A stretch of 64,000 nt of DNA from an uncultured Thiotrichaceae bacterium (GTDB taxonomy: Bacteria; Pseudomonadota; Gammaproteobacteria; Thiotrichales; Thiotrichaceae), in assembly GCA_937925855.1 (NCBI GenBank), contig CALAMO010000031.1, positions 1-64,000 on the forward strand, read 5' to 3'. Under the pieces are notes generated by a model that saw only the letters and a program-made list of their open reading frames with translations, ran no database searches and was not told the origin of the DNA. The stretch's first letter is position 1. Every line of letters starts with the position of its first letter. The position numbers were made by a program, and so were the translations under genes. Positions 35,982-45,631 of this stretch are shown piece by piece.

Positions 35982-36929
35982 ATGAAACATGATAGCAACC
36001 AACCGGTCAGCTCAGCCGCCAATGAATGCATCGCTAAAACTACAGCGAAGACTGGCCGTGTCCCGCTCGATTTCTGGCGCTTTGCACCATGGTTATTCGT
36101 ACTGCTCTGGGCCGGTGGCTATAGCTTCGCTAAAATGGGGCTGGCTTATATTGAACCCATGACGCTGCTAGCGCTGCGTTATGCGATTGCTGTGGCTTTG
36201 TTATTGCCGCTGCTGTGGCTACTCAGGGCCGGTTTGCCGCGTGACCGGGCGCACTGGCTTACGCTCATTGTGACCGGCTTATTGATCCAAAGTCTGTATT
36301 TTGGGCTGGCCTATTTAGCGATGAAGGATGGCATGGGTGCAGGCACCGCAGCCTTGATTTTATCGCTACAGCCGATTTTGGTCGCCTTTCTTGCGCCGCT
36401 CTTAGTCGGCGAGCAGATCAATCGTTCATTTTGGTTCGGCCTACTCTGTGGATTTGGCGGCACGCTGCTGGTGATTTTCGCTAACTATGAACTAGCTGCC
36501 GTTTCGTTTTTTGCGGTTAGCATGGCCGTTGGCGCATTAATGAGTATCACATCAGCCACGCTGTTTGAAAAGCGCTATGGCCGCAAAACCCATCCGGTGA
36601 CCAATGCCTGCGTGCAGTATTGCGTTGGCTTTATTACGCTATTGCCCCTGGCCTTAGCCACAGAGGAGCAGACGATTATTTGGCATCCCGAGCTGCTGAT
36701 CGCACTGGCTTATCTGGTATTGGGCAATTCCCTAGTCGCCATTAGCCTGCTCATTGGCCTGATTCAGCGCGGTGCGGCTTCGAAAGTCTCCGCCCTTTTT
36801 TACCTAGTGCCGCCGCTGGCGGTGCTACTCGCCTGGGTGATTCTGGGCGAAGTGATGCGACCGCTGTCATGGCTGGGCTTTCTATTTTGTGCGCTGGGGA
36901 TTTGGCTGGTTAACCGGGCAGATACGTGA
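35982..36929 (+). CDS. EamA family (DMT superfamily) transporter
   Basis: A 315-residue integral membrane protein with about ten helices in two EamA halves. WAGGYSFAKMGL opens the first half and IQRGAASKVSALFYLVPPLA marks the typical late helix. A polar N-terminal leader of about 35 residues precedes the first helix. These carriers export or import small metabolites; the substrate is not predictable. GGAAA lies 6 bp before the ATG. The 3' end overlaps the convergent AEC transporter gene by 20 bp. Confidence 0.85.
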   Translation: MKHDSNQPVSSAANECIAKTTAKTGRVPLDFWRFAPWLFVLLWAGGYSFAKMGLAYIEPMTLLALRYAIAVALLLPLLWLLRAGLPRDRAHWLTLIVTGLLIQSLYFGLAYLAMKDGMGAGTAALILSLQPILVAFLAPLLVGEQINRSFWFGLLCGFGGTLLVIFANYELAAVSFFAVSMAVGALMSITSATLFEKRYGRKTHPVTNACVQYCVGFITLLPLALATEEQTIIWHPELLIALAYLVLGNSLVAISLLIGLIQRGAASKVSALFYLVPPLAVLLAWVILGEVMRPLSWLGFLFCALGIWLVNRADT

Positions 36930-37830
36930 GCAGCAGCAGTACCAGCGGCAGCGTTAACATCGATACCAGGGTCTGCCCGGTGATGATTCCCGCCATCAGT
37001 TCAGCATTCCCACCCATTTGCCGCGTTAAAATATAAGCCGCAGATGCGGTTGGCAGTGCGCTATAAACCACAAAAACACTCAGCGTTAAGCGATCTAACG
37101 GCAGTAGCAGCGCAATCACCAAACCCAATAGCGGCATGAGCACCAGCTTTAATAAGGTATTCCACACAAAAACCCACCCCGCCGCCCGCAGTGCTTGCAG
37201 CTTCAGCCCTGCCCCCACCGCCAGCAGCCCTAGCGGCGCAGCCATCGCACCCAAGGTTTCCAACACTCCAAGCAGCACAGGCGGCGGCAGCCATTGGCAA
37301 GTATTCAGCAGTATGCCACTGGCACAAGCCAGCACCAACGGGTTTTGCAACACGCCAGACAACACTGCGCGGTAATTGGGTTTCGCCCTGGCATACCTCG
37401 ACAATACCAACACGCTCAATACATTCATGGCAGGAATAAACACCGCCATTAGCAGCGCCAATACGGTCAATGCGGGGTCAGGCAAAGTCGCGATTAAACC
37501 CAGCGCAATAAAGTTATTCAGCCGGATTCCCCCTTGAAAAAACGCCGTGAAATCATGGGCGCTAAGACGCAATAGCCACTGCAATCCAAAGCACAGTGCC
37601 GCTGCCACCGAGATCAATAGGAGCGCTGCGATAAGTAGCCACTGGCTGGCCTGCCAGTCAAGTTCAGCCTGTGCCAAGCGCGTGAGCAACAGCGCCGGAA
37701 ACAGCAGATAGTAAGTCGCACGCTCGGCCTGAACCCAAAATACTGCATCCAAAAAACCACTGCGCCGCGCCCAATGTCCCAACACCATCAGCAGGAAAAC
37801 AGGTAACACAGCCGCCAAACTAGCGTTCAT
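36910..37830 (-). CDS. AEC family transporter (auxin efflux carrier type)
   Basis: A 306-residue membrane protein with about ten helices. FPALLLTRLAQAEL in the N-terminal half and SALPTASAAYILTRQMGG in the C-terminal half are AEC-family signatures. Bacterial members carry malate, malonate or other anions; the substrate is open. It converges with the EamA gene. Confidence 0.85.
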   Translation of the reverse strand: MNASLAAVLPVFLLMVLGHWARRSGFLDAVFWVQAERATYYLLFPALLLTRLAQAELDWQASQWLLIAALLLISVAAALCFGLQWLLRLSAHDFTAFFQGGIRLNNFIALGLIATLPDPALTVLALLMAVFIPAMNVLSVLVLSRYARAKPNYRAVLSGVLQNPLVLACASGILLNTCQWLPPPVLLGVLETLGAMAAPLGLLAVGAGLKLQALRAAGWVFVWNTLLKLVLMPLLGLVIALLLPLDRLTLSVFVVYSALPTASAAYILTRQMGGNAELMAGIITGQTLVSMLTLPLVLLLLTYLPG

Positions 37831-38100
37831 TCATACCCTCCGTCATTGCGACTCAGGCATACGCATGGCCTGGTCAACAGAACGTTATACAACAGCAGAT
37901 TGTACACAAGCGGATTGAATAGCAACGTCATTCATTATATAAGGTATCCTACTCTGTAAGTGATGTTTGAGCGCACAGCAATCAACATTCATAGTTCGCA
38001 GGGGTGCCATGATTATTTGCAGGTGAGTGACTGCACGAGGCGCAGACTCGCATGCTTACAGGATAGAATTTTTTCATAGTGGTTACATTGGAGGAGCAAT

Positions 38101-39201
38101 ATGAAACTTAAAGCACTAATCGGTTTATGGCTGGTACCAGCAGCAGTAGGGCTTAGCCTGCCAGCGTTTGCAGAAGGCGAGCTGAACGTCACTAACTGGG
38201 GAGAGTATATTGGCGAGGAGACGATTGCCAACTTCGAGAAAGAATTTGGCATCAAAGTCACTTACGATACCTACGACTCAGTGGAAGCGATTGACACCAA
38301 GCTGCTGGCGGGCAGTACCGGCTATGATGTGGTCAGCCATGCCAGCTCACAGATCGCACGTCTGATTCCAGCTAATATTCTGCAGCCGCTGGATAAAGAC
38401 AAGCTGCCGAATATGAAACACCTGCGTCCCGACGTCATGGAACAGCTGGATGCGCTGTGGGATCCGGGCAATAAGCATATCATTCCCTATATGTGGGGCA
38501 CCCACGGCGTCACTTACAATGAAGCGCTGGTCAAAGAAACCCATCCCGATGCCCCCATTGGCTCCATGGATCTAGTGTTTAACCCAGAGCACATGGAAAA
38601 GCTCGCCAAATGCGGCGTGGCTTTCCTCGACTCACCCACCGATATTATGCCGATGGCGCTGGCTTATCTGGGCCTTGATCCGAACAGCACGACTAAAGAC
38701 GATTACGCCAAAGCAGCGGAAATGCTGAAAAAAGTGCGCCCCTACATTAAAACCTTCGATAACTATGCCTATCAGCGCATGCCACAGAAAGAATTTTGTG
38801 TGGCCATTACCTTTGGCCCAGATGGTCTGCTAGCAATGTCAGGTGCCAAAGAAGCCGACACCGGCGTGGTGCTCGACTTTTTCCTGCCGCCCGGAGAGAA
38901 AGCAGCGCAGTTTTGGACTGACGGCTGGATTATCCCGGCTGATGCTAAAAATGTAGATAATGCACACACCTTCATCAACTACATGATGCGGCCGGAAGTT
39001 GCAGCGGGTGACACCAACTTCACCTGGTACGCTACCGCCAATAAGGACGCATTTGATCTGGTAGATAAGGAAGTCACCAGCAGCCCAGCCGCTTACCCAT
39101 CAGACGAGCAGGTCGCGCAGATGTATACCTTGGGTGTGGCGCCGAAGAAAATTGAACGGGCCAGAACGCGGGCCTGGACTAATTTCAAAGCCGGAAATTA
39201 A
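38101..39201 (+). CDS. potF: Polyamine ABC transporter substrate-binding protein (PotF-like)
   Basis: A 366-residue periplasmic binding protein with a signal peptide ending LPAFA (about residue 24). LNVTNWGEYIGEETIANFEK is the start of the mature spermidine/putrescine-binding fold. GVVLDFFLPPGEKAAQFW and the AHTFINYMMRPEVAA helix are family-typical. GGAGGAG precedes the ATG by 5 bp, one of the strongest ribosome-binding sites in the window. It is first in a potFGHI-order operon. Which polyamine is bound cannot be told. Confidence 0.88.
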   Translation: MKLKALIGLWLVPAAVGLSLPAFAEGELNVTNWGEYIGEETIANFEKEFGIKVTYDTYDSVEAIDTKLLAGSTGYDVVSHASSQIARLIPANILQPLDKDKLPNMKHLRPDVMEQLDALWDPGNKHIIPYMWGTHGVTYNEALVKETHPDAPIGSMDLVFNPEHMEKLAKCGVAFLDSPTDIMPMALAYLGLDPNSTTKDDYAKAAEMLKKVRPYIKTFDNYAYQRMPQKEFCVAITFGPDGLLAMSGAKEADTGVVLDFFLPPGEKAAQFWTDGWIIPADAKNVDNAHTFINYMMRPEVAAGDTNFTWYATANKDAFDLVDKEVTSSPAAYPSDEQVAQMYTLGVAPKKIERARTRAWTNFKAGN

Positions 39202-39282
39202 GGCTCCGTCATCGCCTCTCCTGGTGCTGCTGCGATAACAACCCTGCAGCGGCTGGGCTAGGAATTCAGTACATGGGCACTA

Positions 39283-39347
39283 GCTCCGCCTCACCCCCAG
39301 TGAGTGAGGCAGAGTAGCGGAGCGATTCCCTTTTTAAGTAGGAATCG
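39283..39347 (+). promoter_or_regulatory. Tandem intercistronic hairpins between potF and potG
   Basis: First hairpin: GCTCCG (39283-39288) and GCCTCAC (39288-39294) pair with GTGAGGC (39304-39310) and CGGAGC (39318-39323). Second: CGATTCC (39323-39329) pairs with GGAATCG (39341-39347) around a TTTTT-containing loop. Such structures between a binding-protein gene and its permease genes often lower downstream expression or protect the upstream mRNA. Confidence 0.55.
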
Positions 39348-39392
39348 TTCGGTGCCGATCAGCGGGCCCACTTCTTCTATAGCAGCTCAACC

Positions 39393-40541
39393 ATGTCCAC
39401 AGACCTAAACGATACGCATCGGCCCTGGCTAGACCCTAAGCAGGAACCCTTCATCAAAATCCGTGGGGTGACCAAACGCTTCGGGGATTTCACTGCGGTC
39501 GATAATGTTGATCTGGATATTTATAAAAGCGAACTGTTTTGTTTATTAGGTGGCTCGGGCTGCGGTAAAAGCACGCTACTCCGCATGCTCGCCGGATTTG
39601 AAACGCCAACAGCGGGCAATATCTTTATCGATGGCGAAGCCGTTGCTAACATTCCAGCCTATGCCCGCCCCGTAAATATGATGTTTCAATCTTATGCGCT
39701 GTTTCCACACATGACGGTGGAAAAAAACATTGCTTACGGCCTGAAACGCGATGGCCTGCCAAAAAAAGAAATCACCCGGCGCGTAGCCGAAATGATTGAA
39801 CTGGTTGAACTCGGTGACTTCCGCCAGCGCAAGCCCAACCAACTCTCCGGCGGCCAGCGCCAGCGCGTCGCGCTAGCTCGGGCATTGGTCAAACAGCCCA
39901 AGGTCCTATTGCTGGATGAGCCGCTAGCGGCACTGGATAAGCGGCTGCGGGAACACACCCAATATGAACTGATGAACATCCAGGATCAGCTCGGCGTCAC
40001 CTTCATCGTCGTCACCCATGACCAGGAAGAGGCCATGACCTTATCCACCCGCATTGCGGTGATGGATCAGGGCAGGTTTATTCAAACCGGCACGCCGACT
40101 GAAATTTATGAAAGCCCAGACAGCCGCTTCGTCGCCAATTTTATTGGCTCCGCCAATATTTTTCAGGGCCATGTGATAACAAGCACTGCAGATCATGTCG
40201 TGGTGCGTTCAGCGCAGGATGATACACTCCAGTTTACCGTCAGACACAGCGCCGAACTTGCGCAAAATACTAAGGTTTGGGTAGCGGTTCGCCCAGAAAA
40301 AATACGCATGCTTAAGGATGCACCCACAACCCCCGGCCCGAATCAGCTGGCGGGTAGCGTGCATGACATTGGCTATCTCGGACGACTGTCAAATTATAAA
40401 ATTAAGCTCGATAACGGCAAGATGATTGATGTGACACACCCTAACCAAACCCGCCCCACCTCTGGGAGGCATTTGGTCGATTGGGATGAGCGGGTTTATC
40501 TGCACTGGGATAGTGCTAGTGCTATCGTGCTGACACATTGA
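39393..40541 (+). CDS. potG: Polyamine ABC transporter ATP-binding protein (PotG-like)
   Basis: A 382-residue ABC ATPase: Walker A GGSGCGKST (residues 53-61), signature LSGGQRQRVALARAL, Walker B VLLLDEP and the switch His in VVTHDQEEA. A C-terminal TOBE-like regulatory domain follows (about 280-375). It would energise polyamine uptake by the PotH/PotI-like pair. It is 191 bp from potF, separated by hairpins, and 10 bp from potH. The ribosome-binding site is weak. Confidence 0.9.
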   Translation: MSTDLNDTHRPWLDPKQEPFIKIRGVTKRFGDFTAVDNVDLDIYKSELFCLLGGSGCGKSTLLRMLAGFETPTAGNIFIDGEAVANIPAYARPVNMMFQSYALFPHMTVEKNIAYGLKRDGLPKKEITRRVAEMIELVELGDFRQRKPNQLSGGQRQRVALARALVKQPKVLLLDEPLAALDKRLREHTQYELMNIQDQLGVTFIVVTHDQEEAMTLSTRIAVMDQGRFIQTGTPTEIYESPDSRFVANFIGSANIFQGHVITSTADHVVVRSAQDDTLQFTVRHSAELAQNTKVWVAVRPEKIRMLKDAPTTPGPNQLAGSVHDIGYLGRLSNYKIKLDNGKMIDVTHPNQTRPTSGRHLVDWDERVYLHWDSASAIVLTH

Positions 40542-40551
40542 GGCGGCACGC

Positions 40552-41499
40552 ATGAAGCCATCGACCGTTCCCGCCTCCACACCGTCACTGCGCCAGTCTT
40601 CAGGACGCTATTTGCAAACAAAATGGAAAGGCCTGATCATTGCCGTACCTTACCTGTGGCTAGTCCTGTTTTTTCTGATTCCCTTTTTTATTGTCATAAA
40701 AATCAGCCTGGCCGAGTCGATTATCGCCAGCCCGCCCTTTTCTTCACTGTTAAACTGGACGGAAGACGGTGCACTCCAGCTCAGCCTGCTGTTCGATAAT
40801 TATGCTTATTTATGGGAAGATGAGCTGTATTATAAGACTTATCTAAACTCGATCAAAGTTGCCTTTATCTGCACGCTGATCTGTCTATTTATTGGCTACC
40901 CCATGGCCTATGGCATCGTGCGCGCCACGCCCACTCAGCGCAATATTCTACTGATCCTCGTCATTTTGCCCTTCTGGACCTCATTTCTACTCAGAGTCTA
41001 TGCCTGGATGGGCATCCTGGCGGATCAGGGCACGCTGAATAATCTCTTAATTTGGTTCGGCCTGATTGATGAACCGATTCGCATGTTATATACACCATTC
41101 GCGGTCTATCTCGGCATTATTTATTCCTATCTGCCGTTTATGATTCTGCCACTTTATGCCAATATCGAAAAGCTGGATATGAATCTATTAGAAGCGGCAG
41201 CTGCTCTCGGGGCAAAGCCGTTGATAACGTTCCTCACGGTAACCTTACCGATGACGCTGCCCGGCATTATTGCGGGCAGCCTGCTGGTGTTTATTCCTGC
41301 TACCGGTGAATATGTAATCCCCGACCTGCTGGGCGGCGGCAACTCATTTATGATCGGTAAACTGCTTTACAGCGAATTTAATAATAATCACGACTGGCCG
41401 GTAGCCGCCGCCGTGGCCGTGGCCTTGCTGATTCTGCTGGTTCTTCCCATGATGCTTTATCAAAACGTGCAGGCCAGACAGGTCGGAGTCAAGACATGA
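40552..41499 (+). CDS. potH: Polyamine ABC transporter permease (PotH-like)
   Basis: A 315-residue inner-membrane permease with about six helices and the EAA loop LLEAAAALGAKPLITFLTVT that contacts the ATPase. The SLLVFIPATGEYVIPDLLGG segment is characteristic of PotB/PotH. GAGG precedes the ATG by 7 bp. It overlaps potI by 4 bp (ATGA). Confidence 0.9.
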   Translation: MKPSTVPASTPSLRQSSGRYLQTKWKGLIIAVPYLWLVLFFLIPFFIVIKISLAESIIASPPFSSLLNWTEDGALQLSLLFDNYAYLWEDELYYKTYLNSIKVAFICTLICLFIGYPMAYGIVRATPTQRNILLILVILPFWTSFLLRVYAWMGILADQGTLNNLLIWFGLIDEPIRMLYTPFAVYLGIIYSYLPFMILPLYANIEKLDMNLLEAAAALGAKPLITFLTVTLPMTLPGIIAGSLLVFIPATGEYVIPDLLGGGNSFMIGKLLYSEFNNNHDWPVAAAVAVALLILLVLPMMLYQNVQARQVGVKT

Positions 41500-42338
41500 T
41501 CCATAAACGCTCGCGCTGGGTCATAGCGATGCTGTGCTTTGGGTTGGCGTTTTTATATGTCCCGATTTTCCTGCTGATTCTCTACTCTTTTAATCATTCT
41601 AAGCTGGTGCCCATTTGGGGTGGGTTTTCCACTCGCTGGTATACAGTACTGTTTGAAAGCCCAGAGGTCTGGGAAGCGGTCATGCTCAGCCTGCGCATTG
41701 CGCTGATTAATGCCACTTTCGCCACGCTGCTCGGTACGCTGGCCGCACTGGCCATGGTACGTTTCGGGCGCTTTAAGGGGCGTACCCTATTTTCAGGTAT
41801 GATTTCTGCCCCACTGGTGATGCCAGAAGTGATTACTGGACTGTCGTTGCTCCTGCTGTTTATTACGCTGGCAGACATCATCGGCTGGCCAGGCGCACGC
41901 GGTTTTACGACGATTACCATCGCTCATATCACCTTCTCCATGGCTTATGTCGCGGTGATTATTCAATCACGTCTAATCGGGATGGATCAATCCATCGAAG
42001 AGGCTGCACAAGACTTAGGCGCTAAACCCCTGCGCGTACTGTGGGACATTACGCTGCCGATTTTAGCACCGGGTATGTTAGCGGGCTGGCTACTAGCGTT
42101 CACGCTATCACTGGATGACCTGGTCATTGCCAGCTTTGTTACTGGGCCAGGATCGAATACACTGCCGATTCTAATTTTCTCGCGTATTAAACTTGGGCTA
42201 AAACCAGATATTAATGCACTGGCGACGCTTATTATTTTAACGGTCTCCATCGGCGTGCTGCTGGCCGCGTGGCTGATGTGGCGTCAAGAAAAACAGCGCA
42301 TGCAGGATCGCAAAATGGCATCCCGTACTGATCACTAA
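41496..42338 (+). CDS. potI: Polyamine ABC transporter permease (PotI-like)
   Basis: A 280-residue permease with six helices. The EAA loop EEAAQDLGAKPLRVLWDITL and the FTLSLDDLVIASFVTGPGSN stretch are typical of PotC/PotI. It is translationally coupled to potH (ATGA overlap). An EamA gene follows 26 bp later on the same strand and may belong to the same transcript. Confidence 0.9.
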   Translation: MIHKRSRWVIAMLCFGLAFLYVPIFLLILYSFNHSKLVPIWGGFSTRWYTVLFESPEVWEAVMLSLRIALINATFATLLGTLAALAMVRFGRFKGRTLFSGMISAPLVMPEVITGLSLLLLFITLADIIGWPGARGFTTITIAHITFSMAYVAVIIQSRLIGMDQSIEEAAQDLGAKPLRVLWDITLPILAPGMLAGWLLAFTLSLDDLVIASFVTGPGSNTLPILIFSRIKLGLKPDINALATLIILTVSIGVLLAAWLMWRQEKQRMQDRKMASRTDH

Positions 42339-42364
42339 ACCCTATCAAAGGCGTAGGCAAAACC

Positions 42365-43243
42365 ATGACTCATCCACAAACTTACGCTCGGGGCGTATTA
42401 TTTATCCTGCTAGCAGGCATTTTTCTCAGCACGGCGGGCCTACTGGTGCGCAATATTGAAAGCGCAAACCCATGGACCGTGCTCTTTTATCGCTCGCTGG
42501 CATTCTCAGTGACGGTGCTACTGTTTGTTTTTTGGCATAATCGGCGCAGTACTCTACAGCGCTATCGTGAAATACGTCCCCTTGACCTGATTGTGACGCT
42601 GGCGCTGGGCATGGGATTTATTTTCTACCTGCTGAGTCTGTTTAGCACCTCAGTCGCCAATACTGTTTTATTACTTAGCACCGGCCCTTTTATAGCCGCA
42701 GCGCTGGCGTGGCTGGTGCTGCGGGAACGGGTCGCAGGTAGCACGGTCGCTGCTGCCCTGGTGGCGATTATCGGCGTGTTAATTATGGTCTCTGGCGGCA
42801 TTAGCGCCACCGATTGGCGCGGCGTTATTTATGCCCTACTCGCCGTCTTAGCCTTTGCAGTGATGATTGTCACGCTGCGTAAAATCGGCACACAGCGCGA
42901 TACCCTAGCGGCAGTATCACTAGCAGGGGTTGCTGCCGCGTTGCTGTGCCTACCGTTTATGCCGACATTTGCGATTTCAGGCCATGACTTACTGATGGCA
43001 ATTATGCTGGGGAGCGTGCAGATTGGATTTGGCTTTATTTTAATCACGCTCGGGACGCGCAGCGTACCGTCAGCCCAGGTACCCTTGCTGGCACTGGGCG
43101 AGACCGCACTGGCCCCAGTCTGGGTCTGGTTGTTTGTCGCTGAAGTGCCAACAGTTAATACGCTATTCGGCGGAGGCTTGGTACTGGCGGCGGTTTTGTT
43201 CCAGGGCTTAGCTGGCTTACGACGGCGTTCAATCAGCGCTTGA
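42365..43243 (+). CDS. EamA family (DMT superfamily) transporter
   Basis: A 292-residue, roughly ten-helix protein with two EamA halves (GIFLSTAGLLVRNIESANPW, then the later VPLLALGETALAPVWVW). It is not close to the other two EamA proteins in the window. Position right behind potI suggests co-transcription, but a polyamine-related role is inference only. Confidence 0.83.
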   Translation: MTHPQTYARGVLFILLAGIFLSTAGLLVRNIESANPWTVLFYRSLAFSVTVLLFVFWHNRRSTLQRYREIRPLDLIVTLALGMGFIFYLLSLFSTSVANTVLLLSTGPFIAAALAWLVLRERVAGSTVAAALVAIIGVLIMVSGGISATDWRGVIYALLAVLAFAVMIVTLRKIGTQRDTLAAVSLAGVAAALLCLPFMPTFAISGHDLLMAIMLGSVQIGFGFILITLGTRSVPSAQVPLLALGETALAPVWVWLFVAEVPTVNTLFGGGLVLAAVLFQGLAGLRRRSISA

Positions 43244-43266
43244 GTTGGGATCCGGCCAAAAGCGCC

Positions 43267-43743
43267 CTACTCGGGCACCCGCAAGCGCAGGGGCTTGGTT
43301 GGCGCATTCTCTCGAACGAAACCACCTCTCACTTCCAGCACATATTTAACGTCCGTGACGCTAAATATTGGGCAATGGAACTCACCACAAGGTTGGGCCG
43401 ACTCCACCCGTGATAGTAGCTCTCCCTGCTGATCGAAGAATAAAATATCCAGTTCAATAAGTACGTTTTTCATCCAAAAGTGAACTGGAGTAGCCGCTTC
43501 AAACACAAACAAACCACCGGTATTTTCTGGCAGCTGCTGAATACCCATTAAGCCGAAGCGGTGCGCTTGCGGTGTCTCAAAAACAGCGACTTGCAATGCG
43601 CGCTGATTGAGGTAAATACGGGTATCGAAGGCAAGCTCACGCTCAGCAGGTTGAGGGGTACAAGCCGTCAAGAGAACACTAATCGCCAGTAGATAGGCTG
43701 CCAGTCTGCTGCGGGGAAAAAGCAGAAATTGCGGCTGAAGCAA
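43267..43743 (-). CDS. DUF192 family lipoprotein
   Basis: A 158-residue protein with a hydrophobic signal and lipobox LLTAC (Cys about residue 28), so probably a lipoprotein. The DUF192 core is clear: QAHRFGLMGIQQLPEN, HFWMKNVLIELDILFFD and the closing YVLEVRGGFV. Function of the family is unknown. It converges with the EamA gene, 23 bp apart. Confidence 0.82.
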   Translation of the reverse strand: MLQPQFLLFPRSRLAAYLLAISVLLTACTPQPAERELAFDTRIYLNQRALQVAVFETPQAHRFGLMGIQQLPENTGGLFVFEAATPVHFWMKNVLIELDILFFDQQGELLSRVESAQPCGEFHCPIFSVTDVKYVLEVRGGFVRENAPTKPLRLRVPE

Positions 43744-43849
43744 GCGTGAAACATCCGGTTAAAACAGAGAGGGTAGCACAGAAAATGAAATAGTGGGTGC
43801 AACAGGTTTTCCTACCCGCCGCACCCAGTGGCATAAGCAAATTTAATCT

Positions 43850-43906
43850 AAAAAAAGCCAGCCATGTCAGCCTAGAGCCTTACCAAACAGGCTCAAACAA
43901 GGCTGG
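43850..43906 (-). terminator. Rho-independent terminator of the TPR gene
   Basis: Read on the minus strand, CCAGCC pairs with GGCTGG, and inside it GAGCCT pairs with AGGCTC. A run of seven T follows at once. It lies 10 bp after the stop of the TPR gene and is oriented for it. Confidence 0.75.
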
Positions 43907-43915
43907 ATAAGCCCC

Positions 43916-45343
43916 TTACTCAGCCAGTTTCCGATTAATCACTAACAAACTTTCTTCCACCCGTACCGTATTAGGATGATTAATACCCAGCTTAGAACGG
44001 AAAATTTCCAGCGCCTGTTCGAGATACCCGAAAGACTTCGCATAATCTTTCATGTGGTAATATAGGATACCCAGATTGTTTAAAGTCGTTGCGACATCCT
44101 GGTGATCCTCACCCAGTGCGCGACGGCTGATTCTTAGATCACGCTCATACAACGGCAGTGCAGTTTCAAACTGTCCCATCGCTCGGTATAAACCCGCTAA
44201 ATTATTCAGCGTGGTCGCGACCGCAGGATGATTTTCACCATGGATGCGCTCATTAACCTTTAATGCCTCCTGATAAAGTTCCAGCGCTTGTTTATATTCG
44301 CCCGTTGACTCATATAAACCGGCCAAATTGTTCAGCGTAGTGGCAAAATCAGGATGCTGGTTACCCAACTTTTCGCGATTAATATTTAACGCTCTTTGAT
44401 AAAGCGGCAGCGCCATTTCATATTCACCGCTCAAGCGATAAACATCCGCTACATTATTGAGCGCAACCGCAACCTGCGCATGGCGCTCACCAAACGTGCT
44501 TTCTTTATTAGCTAGTGCACGTTGGTATAAAGGCAAAGCCTCATCATACCGTGCCATCAGACGCTTGATCTGTGCCAGCTGGTCCAAGCTCTCTAACGCA
44601 GCAGGCGTGCCCGGTACGTGTTTATCGCGCAGCTCAAATGCCGTTTTCAGCAAAGACCCGGCTTCAGTGTAAAAACCAGCTTCCCGAAAAGCAGCACCTG
44701 CGCTACTGGCGTAGCTGCTCCATTTAATATGGTGCTTTTCACCCAGTGTTTCTAACGCAGAACTCGCCCGTAAATAGTAGTCAGCAGCTTCCTCAGTATT
44801 CAACTGAACCAAAGCGCGGGCAGCATTAGCCGCATCCGCCTCAGCGGCAATCAGATTCAATGCGGGCTCAGCACTCAAACTCTCAGTACGAATTTCATTG
44901 AACAGCTTACCGGCTTGGTCAAATTTCATTTCAAGCACTAAGCGTTTGGCATCGGCTTTTAAGGTCCTTAAGGCTTCGGCAGGCGCCTGAATATCATCAA
45001 CGGCGGCCAGCAATGTTTTATAATGCCCCACCGCATTTTTCAGCAACTGCGGCCACTGATTAAAATCTTCTTCTTGTTTTTTTATCAAATCCAGCAGTGA
45101 GTTCAGTACCTCAACCCGAACTCCCAATGCCGATAGATCATCAACTTCAAGCAGTGTGAGTAGCCTGCCCTCATACTGAGTTGCAAAAGAGCCGTTATCC
45201 TGTAAGCCCGAATTTTTAGCGGTAGCCTGGATTTGCTCTTCTGCCGTTTCACCCAGTACAACATGACTATTCAGCATCAAACTGCTGAATAAAATAATAG
45301 ATGTTAGTTTTACTAATTTTAGTGAATTTACTGCAAGCATCAT
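43916..45343 (-). CDS. Secreted/periplasmic tetratricopeptide repeat protein (kinesin-light-chain-like TPRs)
   Basis: A 475-residue protein with a signal peptide (cleavage likely near VVLG-ET, residue 31). The N-terminal half is helical. The C-terminal half has about five 42-residue TPR units of the TPR_10/TPR_12 type, with consensus ALNNLAGLYxxxGxYxxALPLYxRAL and HPxVATTLNNLA. AGGAAAA lies before the ATG. Probably a protein-interaction scaffold; partner unknown. It is monocistronic with its own terminator. Confidence 0.8.
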   Translation of the reverse strand: MMLAVNSLKLVKLTSIILFSSLMLNSHVVLGETAEEQIQATAKNSGLQDNGSFATQYEGRLLTLLEVDDLSALGVRVEVLNSLLDLIKKQEEDFNQWPQLLKNAVGHYKTLLAAVDDIQAPAEALRTLKADAKRLVLEMKFDQAGKLFNEIRTESLSAEPALNLIAAEADAANAARALVQLNTEEAADYYLRASSALETLGEKHHIKWSSYASSAGAAFREAGFYTEAGSLLKTAFELRDKHVPGTPAALESLDQLAQIKRLMARYDEALPLYQRALANKESTFGERHAQVAVALNNVADVYRLSGEYEMALPLYQRALNINREKLGNQHPDFATTLNNLAGLYESTGEYKQALELYQEALKVNERIHGENHPAVATTLNNLAGLYRAMGQFETALPLYERDLRISRRALGEDHQDVATTLNNLGILYYHMKDYAKSFGYLEQALEIFRSKLGINHPNTVRVEESLLVINRKLAE

Positions 45344-45631
45344 TGTTATTTTCCTATTAACCCCTGATCGCGGCTAGGCTACAACAATGTCAACAATTTG
45401 TTTAATTTTTCCGCCAAACGGCCAAACACTGCAATCACCTGATGCTCAGGGCAAATTTGACGGCACCATAGAGCCATTCATTATATAATTTGCAGCAAAA
45501 TACTGACTAACTGTTGCGTCGGCAATAGCCGCGACCCCCCCAGGTTATTGTGCATCAAGCGTGCCGCATAGCCATAAGGCTCCTTTAGCACAACCTTTAA
45601 CTGTAACTGAACATACTCAGAGCCAAAGCAT

